64,000 nucleotides of DNA from Vibrio tapetis subsp. tapetis (GCF_900233005.1 NZ_LT960612.1:558001-622000); one strand, 5' to 3'; counted from the first letter of the stretch, positions 37,365 to 47,224 are shown. Numbers and translations are program-made. Notes: generated by a model not told the origin, from the letters alone.

Positions 37365-40300
37365 TTATGCATAAACCGGTTGAGTAAATCGGAATAAATA
37401 GTGCGGACCGCCCGCTTTAGGCCCCGTGCCCGATAGACCTTGACCACCAAATGGTTGTACGCCAACAACCGCACCGACTTGGTCTCGGTTGATGTAGCAG
37501 TTACCGACACGGACATGTTTTTCAATCCAGCGGTAGGTCGTTTCGTTTCGGCTGTGGACACCCATAGTCAAACCAAAACCTGTTTGGTTAATCTCATCGA
37601 CCACTTTGGCAATTTCATTCGCCTTAAAGCGAACAACATGCAAAATTGGGCCAAAATGCTCTTTGCTTAACGCCGCGATACTGTCAATTTCAAACGCCGT
37701 TGGTGGAACAAAGTCACCGTGCTCACAACCATCAGGCAAAGCCGTTTGAGTAATGAGCTTTTGGGTAGAAGTCATGTGCTCAATATGATCAAGCAAGCCT
37801 TGTTTAGCCGCTTTATCAATCACAGGGCCCACATCCGTTTTATGTAAATGAGGCAGCCCCACGTCAAGCTGAGCCATCGCGCCTTGAATTAGGTTGATAA
37901 TTCGCTCAGCGATGTCTTCTTGAACATACAGGACACGCAATGCCGAACAGCGCTGCCCGGCAGACGCAAACGCAGAACGAATCACATCACGTACGACCTG
38001 CTCAGGCAACGCCGTGCTGTCGACAATCATGGCATTTTGACCGCCAGTTTCAGCAATAAACGGAACGGGCATACTGTCGCGGCTTGCCAACGTCGAGTTG
38101 ATTCGCTGTGCGGTTGCAGTTGAGCCTGTAAACACCACGCCAGCAATGGCAGGGTGAACACTGAGCGCGCCACCAATTTCTGCGCCAATACCCGGAAGTA
38201 ATTGGATAACACCCGCTGGGAAGCCTGCTTCTAGCATCATTTCAACGGCGCGTGCGGCCATTAGGCTCGTTTGCTCAGCCGGTTTTGCCACAACGGTATT
38301 ACCAGTCACTAATGCGGCAGTAATTTGGCCTAAGAAGATCGCCAGTGGGAAGTTCCAAGGGCTAATACAAACAAACACGCCACGGCCTTGACGGGTGATC
38401 TCGCGAGTCACATCATCGAAGCCTTTCACTGGCTGAGGAGTGAGTTCTAAAGCTTGATGCGCGTAGTAACGACAAAAATCGACCGCTTCTCGCACTTCAT
38501 CAATACTGTCATGAATGGTTTTACCCGCTTCTAAATGGCACAGAGCCACTAGCTCAGCTAAGTGCTTTTCTAGGACGTCTGCAAAATCAAGTAGATACTG
38601 ACCACGATCCTTGATAGACAAGCTTTGCCAGTCAGCCAAGCTGTGTTGTGCAAGATCGATCGCTTCGGAAACATGATCAAGGTTTGCCATCGCAACCTGA
38701 CCCACTAAGATCCGACGATCATGGGGCGCCGTGACGCTCACTGGCGTTTGATCTGCCTTGATCATGCTTTCGAATTGGCTAGCACCGCTTAGGATTGGCG
38801 CCGCTTGCCATTGATGCTTCATCCAAGTGTCCACTTCTGCTTCAAAAGGCAACGCTTCGCTCGCGACATCAATGTTCACCCCGATGGCATTTTTACGCTC
38901 AGGGAAAATAGCAGGAGGTAACGGTATCTTGGTATTGTTAATGGTTTCAAATGCCAATAACGAATCCACCGGATGGTGAGTCAGGCTTTCGACTGGGCAA
39001 CGAGCATCCACCAAGCGATGAACAAACGAGCTGTTCGCACCATTTTCCAATAAACGACGAACCAAATAAGGCAGTAAATCTTTATGACTACCCACTGGCG
39101 CATAAATTCGCACTGGCTGCTGATACGCTTCCATTGCATGGTTATATAACGAGTCGCCCATGCCATGTAAGCGTTGGAATTCGTAATCACTGTGCGAAGC
39201 CATCACCGCAACGGCGGTAACAGTATGGGCGTTGTGACTCGCAAACTGAGGGTAGATATTGCCACGCACTTGCGGGCTTAGTAAGAAACGTGCGCAGGCA
39301 AGGTAAGCCACATCGGTGGATTCTTTACGTGTATAAACAGGATAGTCATCGTACCCAGCTTGCTGAGACCATTTAACTTCACTGTCCCAATACGCGCCTT
39401 TAACCAAGCGCAATGGAATAGGGTCACCCTGCTGCTTAGCCACAGCAGTAAGCCATGTGAGTACCGGTAAAGCCCGTTTTGAGTACGCTTGAATCACAAG
39501 ACCAAACTTGCCCCAGCCTTTTACTGTTTCGCTGTTATACAGTTTTTCAAACAGTTTTAAAGACAGCTCTAAACGATCGGCTTCTTCGGCATCAATCGTA
39601 ATTGGCACATCCAATTCGCGGGCTCGTACCAACAAACTGCTAAGGCTTTCAAACATCTCGCCCATCACACGTTCTTGATTGGCCACTTCATAACGCGGGT
39701 GCAAGGCGGATAATTTGATAGACACAGACGGCGATGGACCAGAACCATTAGGTTCACGGCCTACCGCTTCAATCGCCATGATGTAATCTTTAAAGTACTT
39801 ATTCGCGTCCGCTTCTGTTAAAGCAGCCTCACCGAGCATGTCATAAGAATAGGTAAAGCCTTTATCGCGCATCTTGGCGCCATTTTTCTGAGCTTCTGCA
39901 ATGCTGCGACCAAGAACAAATTGATGCCCCATGATCTTCATTGCCTGATGCATCGCGTTACGTATAACAGGCTCCGACAGCTTGTTCACTAAACCATTAA
40001 TGGCTTGAGTAGAGCTGTTGGTTTTTGAATCTTTAAGGCCCACTACTTTACCTGTTAGCATTAATCCCCACGTTGAGGCATTAACAAAAACAGAATCAGA
40101 ATTCTTTAAGTGAGACTTCCAATCGGCTACCGTCAGTTTGTCTCGGATCAGAGCATCGGCGGTGGCTGCATCAGGAATACGCATCAAGGCTTCCGCAAGA
40201 CACATAAGCAAAATACCTTCGTGCGTATCTAAGCTGTATTCAAGCAGCAGCGCATCAATCATTTGAATCGACGTCTTGTCAGCGCGAATCGCTTCAATTA

Positions 40301-40478
40301 AAGCGGTTGTCTTTTGCTGCGTAGCCAGTTTCTCGGCATCGGTAGGCTTGGCTAAAGGCAGGAGTTGCTCTAGCCATTGGGTTTCATCCACCATATATAA
40401 TGGTGAGATCAACGACCATAGCTCATCAAGCGGTTGCTCGACAAACTCCGGCTTCAACACATCTGTTGCTGTAAACAT
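37365..40478 (-). CDS. putA: Bifunctional proline dehydrogenase / P5C dehydrogenase PutA
   Basis: A 1037-residue enzyme that oxidises proline to glutamate. The FAD-binding proline dehydrogenase barrel covers about residues 130-480 (LRLVKGAYWDSEVKWSQQAG), and the P5C dehydrogenase covers about 520-1030, with ETGGQNAMIVDSTALPEQVV and the catalytic cysteine in SAGQRCSALRVLYV. There is no N-terminal ribbon-helix-helix DNA-binding domain, so it cannot repress its own operon as E. coli PutA does; the AraC-type gene upstream likely regulates it. GAGGAAAACGC before the start is a good ribosome binding site. Confidence 0.96.
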   Translation of the reverse strand: MFTATDVLKPEFVEQPLDELWSLISPLYMVDETQWLEQLLPLAKPTDAEKLATQQKTTALIEAIRADKTSIQMIDALLLEYSLDTHEGILLMCLAEALMRIPDAATADALIRDKLTVADWKSHLKNSDSVFVNASTWGLMLTGKVVGLKDSKTNSSTQAINGLVNKLSEPVIRNAMHQAMKIMGHQFVLGRSIAEAQKNGAKMRDKGFTYSYDMLGEAALTEADANKYFKDYIMAIEAVGREPNGSGPSPSVSIKLSALHPRYEVANQERVMGEMFESLSSLLVRARELDVPITIDAEEADRLELSLKLFEKLYNSETVKGWGKFGLVIQAYSKRALPVLTWLTAVAKQQGDPIPLRLVKGAYWDSEVKWSQQAGYDDYPVYTRKESTDVAYLACARFLLSPQVRGNIYPQFASHNAHTVTAVAVMASHSDYEFQRLHGMGDSLYNHAMEAYQQPVRIYAPVGSHKDLLPYLVRRLLENGANSSFVHRLVDARCPVESLTHHPVDSLLAFETINNTKIPLPPAIFPERKNAIGVNIDVASEALPFEAEVDTWMKHQWQAAPILSGASQFESMIKADQTPVSVTAPHDRRILVGQVAMANLDHVSEAIDLAQHSLADWQSLSIKDRGQYLLDFADVLEKHLAELVALCHLEAGKTIHDSIDEVREAVDFCRYYAHQALELTPQPVKGFDDVTREITRQGRGVFVCISPWNFPLAIFLGQITAALVTGNTVVAKPAEQTSLMAARAVEMMLEAGFPAGVIQLLPGIGAEIGGALSVHPAIAGVVFTGSTATAQRINSTLASRDSMPVPFIAETGGQNAMIVDSTALPEQVVRDVIRSAFASAGQRCSALRVLYVQEDIAERIINLIQGAMAQLDVGLPHLHKTDVGPVIDKAAKQGLLDHIEHMTSTQKLITQTALPDGCEHGDFVPPTAFEIDSIAALSKEHFGPILHVVRFKANEIAKVVDEINQTGFGLTMGVHSRNETTYRWIEKHVRVGNCYINRDQVGAVVGVQPFGGQGLSGTGPKAGGPHYLFRFTQPVYA

Positions 40479-40498
40479 GCGTTTTCCTCAATCTCAAG

Positions 40499-40518
40499 AC
40501 CCGAACAAAATGTCGGGT
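40499..40518 (-). promoter_or_regulatory. Hairpin in the putA leader
   Basis: ACCCGA and TCGGGT pair around an 8-base loop, about 20 bases before the putA start. It could be the tail of an upstream transcript terminator for the AraC gene or a leader hairpin; T run is weak. Confidence 0.45.
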
Positions 40519-40663
40519 TCTTCCTCAATGGCTAGCAGTGTATTTTGAGCTTGAGAGAGATACTTGTCAAAAACTCCGAGTTTTTTGATAAAAAGTCGGA
40601 TAATTAACAAAAATAAAACATGATCACATAAATTAAATTAACCCTTGTGCACCTAGATGCAAC

Positions 40664-41497
40664 CTATTTAACACTAAATCGCTTTTTATATTGGGAGGGA
40701 GACAGCCCTTGAATACGAGAGAAAGCGTGAGTAAAGGCGCTTTGACCAGAGAAACCGGTCAATTCCGCAATGTGACCTAAGCTTAAATTACCGGCTTCAA
40801 TGAGCACTTTGGCCGCGTCGATGCGTTTGGTAAGGACATATTGGTGAGGAGTGACCCCAGTTTGTCCTTTAAAAAGCATATGAAATTGGCTTTCTCCTAG
40901 AAAAACACTGCTCGCAAGTTCACTCACCGAAATTTTACGGCTTAAGTGCGAATCGATATATCGGTCGACGCCTTCAAGATCCATCCGACTTTCTCTTTGC
41001 AGCGCATGATATGACTTCATGTGCTTCTGCAACAATGCCAATACCATCTCATTACACGAACGGCTGAGTAGGTCATTCTCCGGAGACTCAAGCATCTCAA
41101 CTGTCAGCATCTTAATTAACTGTTGGATAGATGCATCAAGCTGAAAATAGATATCTTTCCTACCAAGCTCATCAAGCCTCTCATGGACCAGAAAATCATC
41201 GTGTTTTTCTGCCAACATATTCAAAACCAAAATATCGGACTTACCCACCCCACCAAAGGCATGTTCCGTTGACGCCGTTACGACACAACCTTGCCCTTGT
41301 CCAATGAAATTCCCAACGCCTGAAACATCAAATTCAGCTTGCCCAGTAAGGCCTATCACAATTTGGGTGTAGTCATGAGAATGAATGTTCATTTCGCTAG
41401 ATAACGTCATCACTTGTGCAGGTTTGGGGCTAGAATCGTTACTTCCATGCTTTAAGTCCGGACAAGTGTTGATTGGCAAAGAGGAGGATGAAGTCAT
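40664..41497 (-). CDS. AraC-family regulator of the put operon (PutR-like by position)
   Basis: A 277-residue AraC/XylS-type regulator with an N-terminal cupin (MNIHSHDYTQIVIGLTGQAE) and a C-terminal double HTH (ISVSELASSVFLGESQFHML and LGHIAELTGFSGQSAFTHAF, ending GLSPSQYKKRF). It lies upstream of putA on the same strand, separated by 185 bases, and probably activates putA in response to proline. In V. vulnificus a regulator called PutR controls putAP, but whether this is its orthologue cannot be decided here. Confidence 0.88.
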   Translation of the reverse strand: MTSSSSLPINTCPDLKHGSNDSSPKPAQVMTLSSEMNIHSHDYTQIVIGLTGQAEFDVSGVGNFIGQGQGCVVTASTEHAFGGVGKSDILVLNMLAEKHDDFLVHERLDELGRKDIYFQLDASIQQLIKMLTVEMLESPENDLLSRSCNEMVLALLQKHMKSYHALQRESRMDLEGVDRYIDSHLSRKISVSELASSVFLGESQFHMLFKGQTGVTPHQYVLTKRIDAAKVLIEAGNLSLGHIAELTGFSGQSAFTHAFSRIQGLSPSQYKKRFSVK

Positions 41498-41887
41498 AGT
41501 GACACCAGGATTAATTTTGGGCCTATGTTACCTTTGCCCTTTTGTTGGAGTCAAAATCAAGTTCTCTGTTATTTTTTCTTCGGAACAATGATCAAGAGCA
41601 CATAAATTACGGCTTCTGTGGGTTCAATTTAAAATCAATGAAAACATCGTCATCCAATATCCCGTACCACCGCACCCATTTTATAGACTTATTCAATCCA
41701 ATCTTTTACTCATTTTCTAATCGGCTCAACAAAACTGAACCTGTAAAGCTGAATTTTTAGCAAAAAGCTGTTACAAAGCAGGTACAATTGATAAAAGATA
41801 AGTTATAAATCTAATATCTAGTTTATGCTTTCTTACCATACAATGGCCGGAAGCCTTTGTTTAACACCTATTTGAATGCAGGGAATT
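41498..41887. promoter_or_regulatory. Divergent intergenic region
   Basis: 390 bases with no credible gene, between the leftward AraC-type gene and the rightward PEGA gene. A short frame at 41542-41760 has no ribosome site and runs through AT-rich DNA. It must hold both promoters; none is clear enough to mark. Confidence 0.6.
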
Positions 41888-42997
41888 ATGATCAAACATC
41901 GAATCCCAGCGCTATTGCTTGCGCTAACACCTATTCTCATGTCTGCTAATTCGCAGGCCGAAGAGATACAACAAATTGACCCTGTAGCTGCCATTAATGA
42001 AAAAATTTCATTAAAGAAAGATGACATCAACGCCGTTGAACAAGATGCTGCGACTCAAACTACCCAATTAAACCGCTTACTGCAGAAGCAACAAAACCTG
42101 AAACAAGAAAGCAGTGAGTTCGCGACAAAGCGAAACCGTGCTAAAACCGCACTGGATAAGCAATATAATAGGCTGACCGACGAACCTGATATCGACTTGA
42201 GTAGCTTTCAAAAGCAATATCAAGAATCTTGGAAGTCAGTAAAAGAAAACCAAAAAGCGCAACTTGAAAATACTCAGTTGATCAGCGAAAACGAAATGCA
42301 ACTTTCTTTGCTTAAGCAAAAGAAGGCACGTTTGACCAGTGAACAGCAGAATTTACAAGAATCCAAAATAGAAGCGCGTGTTAAGCGACTGTCGACTGAA
42401 TTACGCGAAGGCTCTGTATTAGAAACTCACTATCAAACCACCTGTTCTACGACCATGACTTTAGGTGAGTGTGCTAATCAAGGTAAGTACTTAACTAAGC
42501 AAAAAGCGGTAAAAACATTTAAAAACCGTTTACTTGCCAACTTAACTGAATCAAATCTCGTTAAGCAGAACCTACAAGGTGTTCAGCTAAATATCCATGT
42601 GCAAGAAAGCCAGTTTATCAAAAGTGGCTTCTCTGGTAACAATGGCTACTACACTGAAATGCAAGCACAACTTCAAGCTAAGCCTGAATCTGTTGCCGCA
42701 TGTAAACTCCTTAATGTTGAAGCTCGCTACTGTTTAACCAACAGCAGCGCTAAAGGCAAAACCATTAAGAAAGACGACAAGCAGTGGGCAAACGTCACTG
42801 TGCGTTCTGATCAATATAACGACAACGTAACGATCAACGGCGTTAAGTACGGCAGCACACCGGTCGAGATTGTCCTTCCAACGGGTCGCCACCAAGTTAC
42901 CGTAGCTAAAGATGGCTACGAAACTTACAACCGAGCGATTACCGTCAACGGCAGTGACACCGTTTGGGTAAAACTTCGTCCTCAAAAAGACGGTTAA
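41888..42997 (+). CDS. Periplasmic coiled-coil / PEGA-domain protein
   Basis: A 369-residue protein starting MIKHRIPALLLALTPILMSA with signal peptide, cleaved near AEE. AGGGA lies 4 bases before the ATG. About residues 35-200 form coiled coils rich in Q, K, E and L. Cysteines in STTMTLGECANQG and CKLLNVEARYC may form disulfides. The C-terminal PEGA domain (about 300-367) is DNVTINGVKYGSTPVEIVLP, GRHQVTVAKDGYETYNR. It is a paralogue of the next gene without its SUMF1 domain. The function is unknown; PEGA domains are usually surface or peptidoglycan associated. Confidence 0.85.
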   Translation: MIKHRIPALLLALTPILMSANSQAEEIQQIDPVAAINEKISLKKDDINAVEQDAATQTTQLNRLLQKQQNLKQESSEFATKRNRAKTALDKQYNRLTDEPDIDLSSFQKQYQESWKSVKENQKAQLENTQLISENEMQLSLLKQKKARLTSEQQNLQESKIEARVKRLSTELREGSVLETHYQTTCSTTMTLGECANQGKYLTKQKAVKTFKNRLLANLTESNLVKQNLQGVQLNIHVQESQFIKSGFSGNNGYYTEMQAQLQAKPESVAACKLLNVEARYCLTNSSAKGKTIKKDDKQWANVTVRSDQYNDNVTINGVKYGSTPVEIVLPTGRHQVTVAKDGYETYNRAITVNGSDTVWVKLRPQKDG

Positions 42998-43060
42998 CTC
43001 AATAATACAGCTAAAATTCCGGTCAATTTCTGGTCGGAATTCACAAAGATCACCTTTAAA

Positions 43061-43113
43061 CGCCATTTTGTTGCCCAGTCGAGATACTAAGACTGCACAC
43101 AAAATGGCGTTTT
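43061..43113 (+). terminator. Terminator-like long inverted repeat
   Basis: CGCCATTTTGT (43061) pairs with ACAAAATGGCG (43099) over a 27-base loop, followed by TTTTAG. It sits in the 164-base gap between the two PEGA genes; a smaller hairpin (AATTCCG/CGGAATT) precedes it. Confidence 0.55.
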
Positions 43114-43161
43114 AGTATAAACTGGACAAATTAACTTCATTATCAAGATAGTAGTACTTCA

Positions 43162-44985
43162 ATGCGACATGGTTTACCTGCACTTTTGTTGACGCTTTTC
43201 CCTGCTTTAATGAGCACTTCGGCATTTGCAGATGCTGGAAACATTGGCAGTATTGAACAAGCAATATCAAACAAACAATCTGAGATTTCGACAGCCAGTG
43301 AAAAGGCTCGAGATACTCAACTGGATATTCGTCAATTCGAACAAGATCTTTCTAAGCTGGAGTCACTGTCTAAGACACTAGATAGCAAACGACTGTCGAG
43401 CAAGAAAGCGCTTGATCGCGAATACGGTTTGATGCTTGATAACCCCGATCTCGATATCACGATAACCCAACAGGCTTACCAAGATGCTTGGGCGCTGGTA
43501 AAGCAGAATCAACACAGTCGGCTAGAGAAAGAGCAGCAACTGCAAGAAGTATTAGCAAAGTTAGCCGCCGAAAAAGCGCAGTCTAGCAAGCTAAAAGCTG
43601 AACTCAACCAATTGAACCAAGACCACCTTCGTTCTCGCGCAGAACGCTTACAAAGCGAATTGAGCGTGCAAAATGAGCGCACGGTTCAATTTACTAATGT
43701 GTGTGACCAAAGCATGACATTAGCTCAGTGTAATGACCAAACCTCTAACTTAGCACTGCAAAAAGCGGTCAATCAGTTTCAAGCCGAGTTGGTGAGCAAT
43801 ACCACTGAGGCGGCAACCATTAAGCAAAACATGGCGAATGCTTCATTTAATATCCATGTATTGAACCACAAAACAAAAGACTCTGGTTTCTACGACGGAA
43901 AACGATTCAAGTCCGTTTTACAAGTAGCATTAGAAGCACGACCAGCCAAAAATCTTGCGTGTAAATTACTTGATATCGATTCAGGCTATTGTTTTGAGCA
44001 AAGCGATATTCAGCAGCAAGAAAAACAACAGCAAAAAGAAGTACGTTGGGTCAACCTTACTATTCGCTCCAATCAGCACCAAGACAGGGTAAAGATTGAT
44101 GGCGTAAATTATGGCACGACTCCGGTAGAAGTCATGTTACCTGCCGGTGCTCATATGGTCACGGTTGAAAAAGAAGGCTATCGCTCTTTCCATCAAGAAT
44201 TAACGGTGCGCTCCGATCATACTCTGCGAGCGAACTTGCGTGAAAAACAGAACCTACCAACCGCAGGAAAGGCCTTTGCCGACCAATTAACGTCGGGGTC
44301 TAAAGCACCCAAGATGATCGTCATCACTGAAGGTGAGTATTTGATTGGCGAAAACGGTTCACAGCAGTTCAACCTTGATCATGCTTTCGCTATCGCAGCA
44401 ACGCCAATCACCGTTGATCAATTCTCGACTTTCGTAAACCAAACGACTTATCAGTCGGATGCTGAACTGAAAAAGATTTGCACCACCATTGATAACGCCA
44501 AAGTGATCCCAGTTAAAGGCAGTTACTGGAGAAACCCTGGCTTCAAACAACAAAACAACTCTCCTGCCGTCTGCTTAAGCCAAAATGATGCTAAGGCCTA
44601 TGTTAAATGGCTTTCAGGCCAAACAGGTCATCAATACCGCTTACCTACTGAAGCTGAATGGGAAGTTGCCGCACGAGCTGGCAGTAAGTCTGCCTATTGG
44701 TGGGGCAACAGCATGGGTACAGGGCAAGCGAATACAGGCTGGAGTGGTACAACTTGGTCAAACAACAGCACATCTCCTGTTAATGCATTTTCTCCCAACC
44801 AATACGGCCTGTATGACATGGTCGGCAATGTTTGGGAATGGACGGATTCCAAACAAGGTAGCGTAAAAGGTGGCGCATGGAGTTTTGCACCCGCGAAAGC
44901 CGCAGCGCACGACAGCTTGGCCGTTTCAACAAACACCACAGCGAACTACATCGGCTTTCGTGTCATTAGAGAGCTCCGTAACTAG
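43162..44985 (+). CDS. PEGA-domain protein with SUMF1 / FGE-fold C-terminal domain
   Basis: A 607-residue protein with signal peptide (MRHGLPALLLTLFPALMSTS, cleaved near AFA), coiled coil (about 25-180), a cysteine-bearing middle and a PEGA domain (about 300-365, DRVKIDGVNYGTTPVEVMLP). The SUMF1-type formylglycine-generating-enzyme fold covers about 372-604: AFAIAATPITVDQFSTFVNQ, YRLPTEAEWEVAARAGSKSA, YDMVGNVWEWTDS and GGAWSFAP. The C-terminal end lacks the cysteine pair used for oxidation of sulfatase cysteines, so it is likely a binding module. A strong terminator follows. Confidence 0.9.
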   Translation: MRHGLPALLLTLFPALMSTSAFADAGNIGSIEQAISNKQSEISTASEKARDTQLDIRQFEQDLSKLESLSKTLDSKRLSSKKALDREYGLMLDNPDLDITITQQAYQDAWALVKQNQHSRLEKEQQLQEVLAKLAAEKAQSSKLKAELNQLNQDHLRSRAERLQSELSVQNERTVQFTNVCDQSMTLAQCNDQTSNLALQKAVNQFQAELVSNTTEAATIKQNMANASFNIHVLNHKTKDSGFYDGKRFKSVLQVALEARPAKNLACKLLDIDSGYCFEQSDIQQQEKQQQKEVRWVNLTIRSNQHQDRVKIDGVNYGTTPVEVMLPAGAHMVTVEKEGYRSFHQELTVRSDHTLRANLREKQNLPTAGKAFADQLTSGSKAPKMIVITEGEYLIGENGSQQFNLDHAFAIAATPITVDQFSTFVNQTTYQSDAELKKICTTIDNAKVIPVKGSYWRNPGFKQQNNSPAVCLSQNDAKAYVKWLSGQTGHQYRLPTEAEWEVAARAGSKSAYWWGNSMGTGQANTGWSGTTWSNNSTSPVNAFSPNQYGLYDMVGNVWEWTDSKQGSVKGGAWSFAPAKAAAHDSLAVSTNTTANYIGFRVIRELRN

Positions 44986-45007
44986 CAACTAGCCGTTAGA
45001 CTCTGAT

Positions 45008-45046
45008 AAAAAAACCTCGCACTCAAAAAAGGGCGAGGTTTTTTTT
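45008..45046. terminator. Bidirectional intrinsic terminator
   Basis: AAACCTCGC and GCGAGGTTT with flanking A and T runs form a stem around a 12-base loop. It ends the SUMF1-fold gene and, on the other strand, the DedA/LssY gene. Confidence 0.88.
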
Positions 45047-45068
45047 AACTCAAATTCTATTGAAACAA

Positions 45069-46328
45069 TTACGAAGTAGGTCGTACAACTAAAATTCGGC
45101 CATCGGTGTAATAGTCTCGTTTACCGCTTATCGTACTTGGCTCTACCAATGCAGACATCGACGGCTGCCATTGACTGTCTAGTTGTTTGATTTGATTCGC
45201 CAGCGCATCTCTCATCGCATCGACATTTGGATCAATCCTGTGAAGTATGGTTACGATCCCTGCGTAAGCGGTCAGTTTAAAACCGTCGTCATAGCTTATC
45301 GCTCCTACCCATTTAGGCTGCTTCGTTGCAGGATCTAAGCCTGAATACCACCACCGAATATGGCTTCGTTTGTCTAGCGTACCGGGCAATTGATAAGCCA
45401 GATTTTGCGGCTGCCCTTGCCAATACAAATCAGACACTGGCGGGGTATTGTTCCGCAATAGCGTTATGTAATCGAGCATTTCAATATCGTGTCGCGAAAA
45501 TGTGCGATTCTCAATCCAACCTAGCTGCTGCATAAGTGCGCTCGGGCTTTGTCCTATGTACACCACATTGACCGCTTGGCTCTTAAAGTATCCAGAGCGG
45601 CCTGGCCGAGCCTCAAACTCCAGCTGAGTGTTTTTAGTCACCGGATTCTGAACGGGTGATACATTGCCAATATCGTCACTGAACCAGAAAAAGTGGCTGT
45701 AGTTTATTGCAAGCAGGCTAACCAACAATACTCCCGCCGACTTAACCCACAAGCGTGACCATCTGCGCTTAATACCAATGTATGTAAACGCCATCGACAC
45801 CAATAAGGCGAGTAACAGATATTGATGCTCTACGAAAAACTGTTGCGCTGCCGCAAGGAAAGGAAGGTTCTCGATGCCATAAGAGAGCAAATAGCCCCAT
45901 AAAACGAACTGCCCAACCCCTAAAATCAATCCCAAAAAGGAATACAGACTAAATCGACGCCACGGTATTTGTTCAACCCCAGCGATAAAAGGCACAACCC
46001 ACGCAACCGGCCCGAGTAAGCGTGCAAACACCAGTACTATTCGGCCTCTTTTTTTCATCAACAGTTTGCACTTAGCAACGCTTCTGCGAGTTTTTGGTTG
46101 CCAACGCATTAACTTTTTTTGCAACCATTTACCATGGTGACGACCAATGCCATAACTGATTTGGTCACCTAGCCAACCGCCAAGTAAGACAGCAATGACA
46201 CCGTAAACAACACCTTGGTGAAGTTGATAGCCAGCAGCAAGAAGAAAAGGTTCACCTGGGACAAATAAATTAGGGCCAATCAGCGCATCTAAGAATGCGC
46301 CGATAAACAGGCCGAAGTGCGTCAACAT
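45069..46328 (-). CDS. DedA-family membrane protein with LssY-like C-terminal domain
   Basis: A 419-residue protein. The N-terminal half is a DedA (SNARE-associated, VTT) domain with typical LGGWLGDQISYGIGRHHGKW and FARLLGPVAWVVPFIAG. Membrane segments continue to about residue 220. The C-terminal part (about 225-415), with WIENRTFSRHDIEMLDYITL, resembles the periplasmic LssY-type domain. DedA proteins are thought to move phospholipids or to need the membrane potential; no specific role can be read. It overlaps nothing and follows the glycosyltransferase by 16 bases in the same direction, as a likely two-gene operon. Confidence 0.85.
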   Translation of the reverse strand: MLTHFGLFIGAFLDALIGPNLFVPGEPFLLAAGYQLHQGVVYGVIAVLLGGWLGDQISYGIGRHHGKWLQKKLMRWQPKTRRSVAKCKLLMKKRGRIVLVFARLLGPVAWVVPFIAGVEQIPWRRFSLYSFLGLILGVGQFVLWGYLLSYGIENLPFLAAAQQFFVEHQYLLLALLVSMAFTYIGIKRRWSRLWVKSAGVLLVSLLAINYSHFFWFSDDIGNVSPVQNPVTKNTQLEFEARPGRSGYFKSQAVNVVYIGQSPSALMQQLGWIENRTFSRHDIEMLDYITLLRNNTPPVSDLYWQGQPQNLAYQLPGTLDKRSHIRWWYSGLDPATKQPKWVGAISYDDGFKLTAYAGIVTILHRIDPNVDAMRDALANQIKQLDSQWQPSMSALVEPSTISGKRDYYTDGRILVVRPTS

Positions 46329-46344
46329 CCTGTCTTCCTAACGG

Positions 46345-47076
46345 TTATTTCTGTTCTGCGTAATGGCCAAAACGATAATTCATTTCGTTATTACGCATTT
46401 CTCCAAGAAAGAAACGACGCACATTGGCTTTTAGATAAGTGAAACCCATTTTGAAGAAACCATCTTGGTCTAGTCTTCTTGGATCAAATTCAAATGACAG
46501 CATAAGCATGCGGTAACGCCATGTCTGGCTGGCACGCTTTACATAATCACAGTCTTCGCACAATTTGATTTCTTCATCAAATCCACCGATTTCTTGGTGT
46601 AATCGCTTAGTGGAGAAAATACACGCGCCCACGGCGGTTGGGAAAAAGAACTGAGTGACAAATAAACCGGCATTAAACGCACCGTAACCTAACTTCTGTG
46701 CAACGGGCAGCTGCTTCGCTCCCATGTACACTCCAGCGACTTCAAGCTTACTGTCTGCAAGCTTAGTTAAGGCTCGTACAAGAAAATCGGGAGAAAGCCT
46801 AACATCAGCATCAAGAAACAAAATTCTTTCGTGCTTTGCCAATGAAGCGCCAGTATTACGCCCTAAACTGACGCCTTGCTGATCCATTTTGTGAATGGTT
46901 AATTCTGGCAAGGATTCACGATAGCCTTCGGCCACTTCACAGGTGTTATCGGTGCTATTTGAATCCACCAGCAACACTTCAAAATTTTGATGGCTTTGGT
47001 TAACTAAATCGCTGAGTAAGCGGCCAATGCGTTCTTGCTCGTTAAGGGTGATGACAACAATACTAATAGGGTTCAT
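46345..47076 (-). CDS. Family 2 glycosyltransferase
   Basis: A 243-residue GT2 enzyme. The signature PISIVVITLNEQERIGRLLS, the QQGVSLGRNTGASLAKHERI loop and the metal/sugar-binding FLDADVRLSPDFL are present, with no membrane segment, so it acts at the cytoplasmic face. The start MNPISI at 47076 has GGAGCC 4-5 bases before it; an in-frame ATG four codons earlier is weaker. Its neighbour is a DedA membrane protein, suggesting glycolipid or surface glycan modification. Acceptor unknown. Confidence 0.9.
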   Translation of the reverse strand: MNPISIVVITLNEQERIGRLLSDLVNQSHQNFEVLLVDSNSTDNTCEVAEGYRESLPELTIHKMDQQGVSLGRNTGASLAKHERILFLDADVRLSPDFLVRALTKLADSKLEVAGVYMGAKQLPVAQKLGYGAFNAGLFVTQFFFPTAVGACIFSTKRLHQEIGGFDEEIKLCEDCDYVKRASQTWRYRMLMLSFEFDPRRLDQDGFFKMGFTYLKANVRRFFLGEMRNNEMNYRFGHYAEQK

Positions 47077-47119
47077 ATCCGGCTCCATTTCATTATTTAA
47101 TCACAGCCTGTTTTCGCTA

Positions 47120-47160
47120 CTTACCGTTGTAAATTACCCATAACTTACTGTTGTAAATAA
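47120..47160. repeat. Short direct repeat upstream of the glycosyltransferase
   Basis: CTTACCGTTGTAAATTA and CTTACTGTTGTAAATAA recur with a 24-base period, 44 to 84 bases before the glycosyltransferase start. A candidate regulator site. Confidence 0.6.
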
Positions 47161-47224
47161 CCGACTGTTTGAATTCTGAAGCCATCATAGCGCTGAGCAA
47201 TTTAACCTAGCGTGAGTATTCTAT

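Noticed and set aside
41542..41760. 72-codon frame between the AraC-type and PEGA genes
   Set aside because: No ribosome binding site, AT-rich and lies in a region that must hold two promoters.
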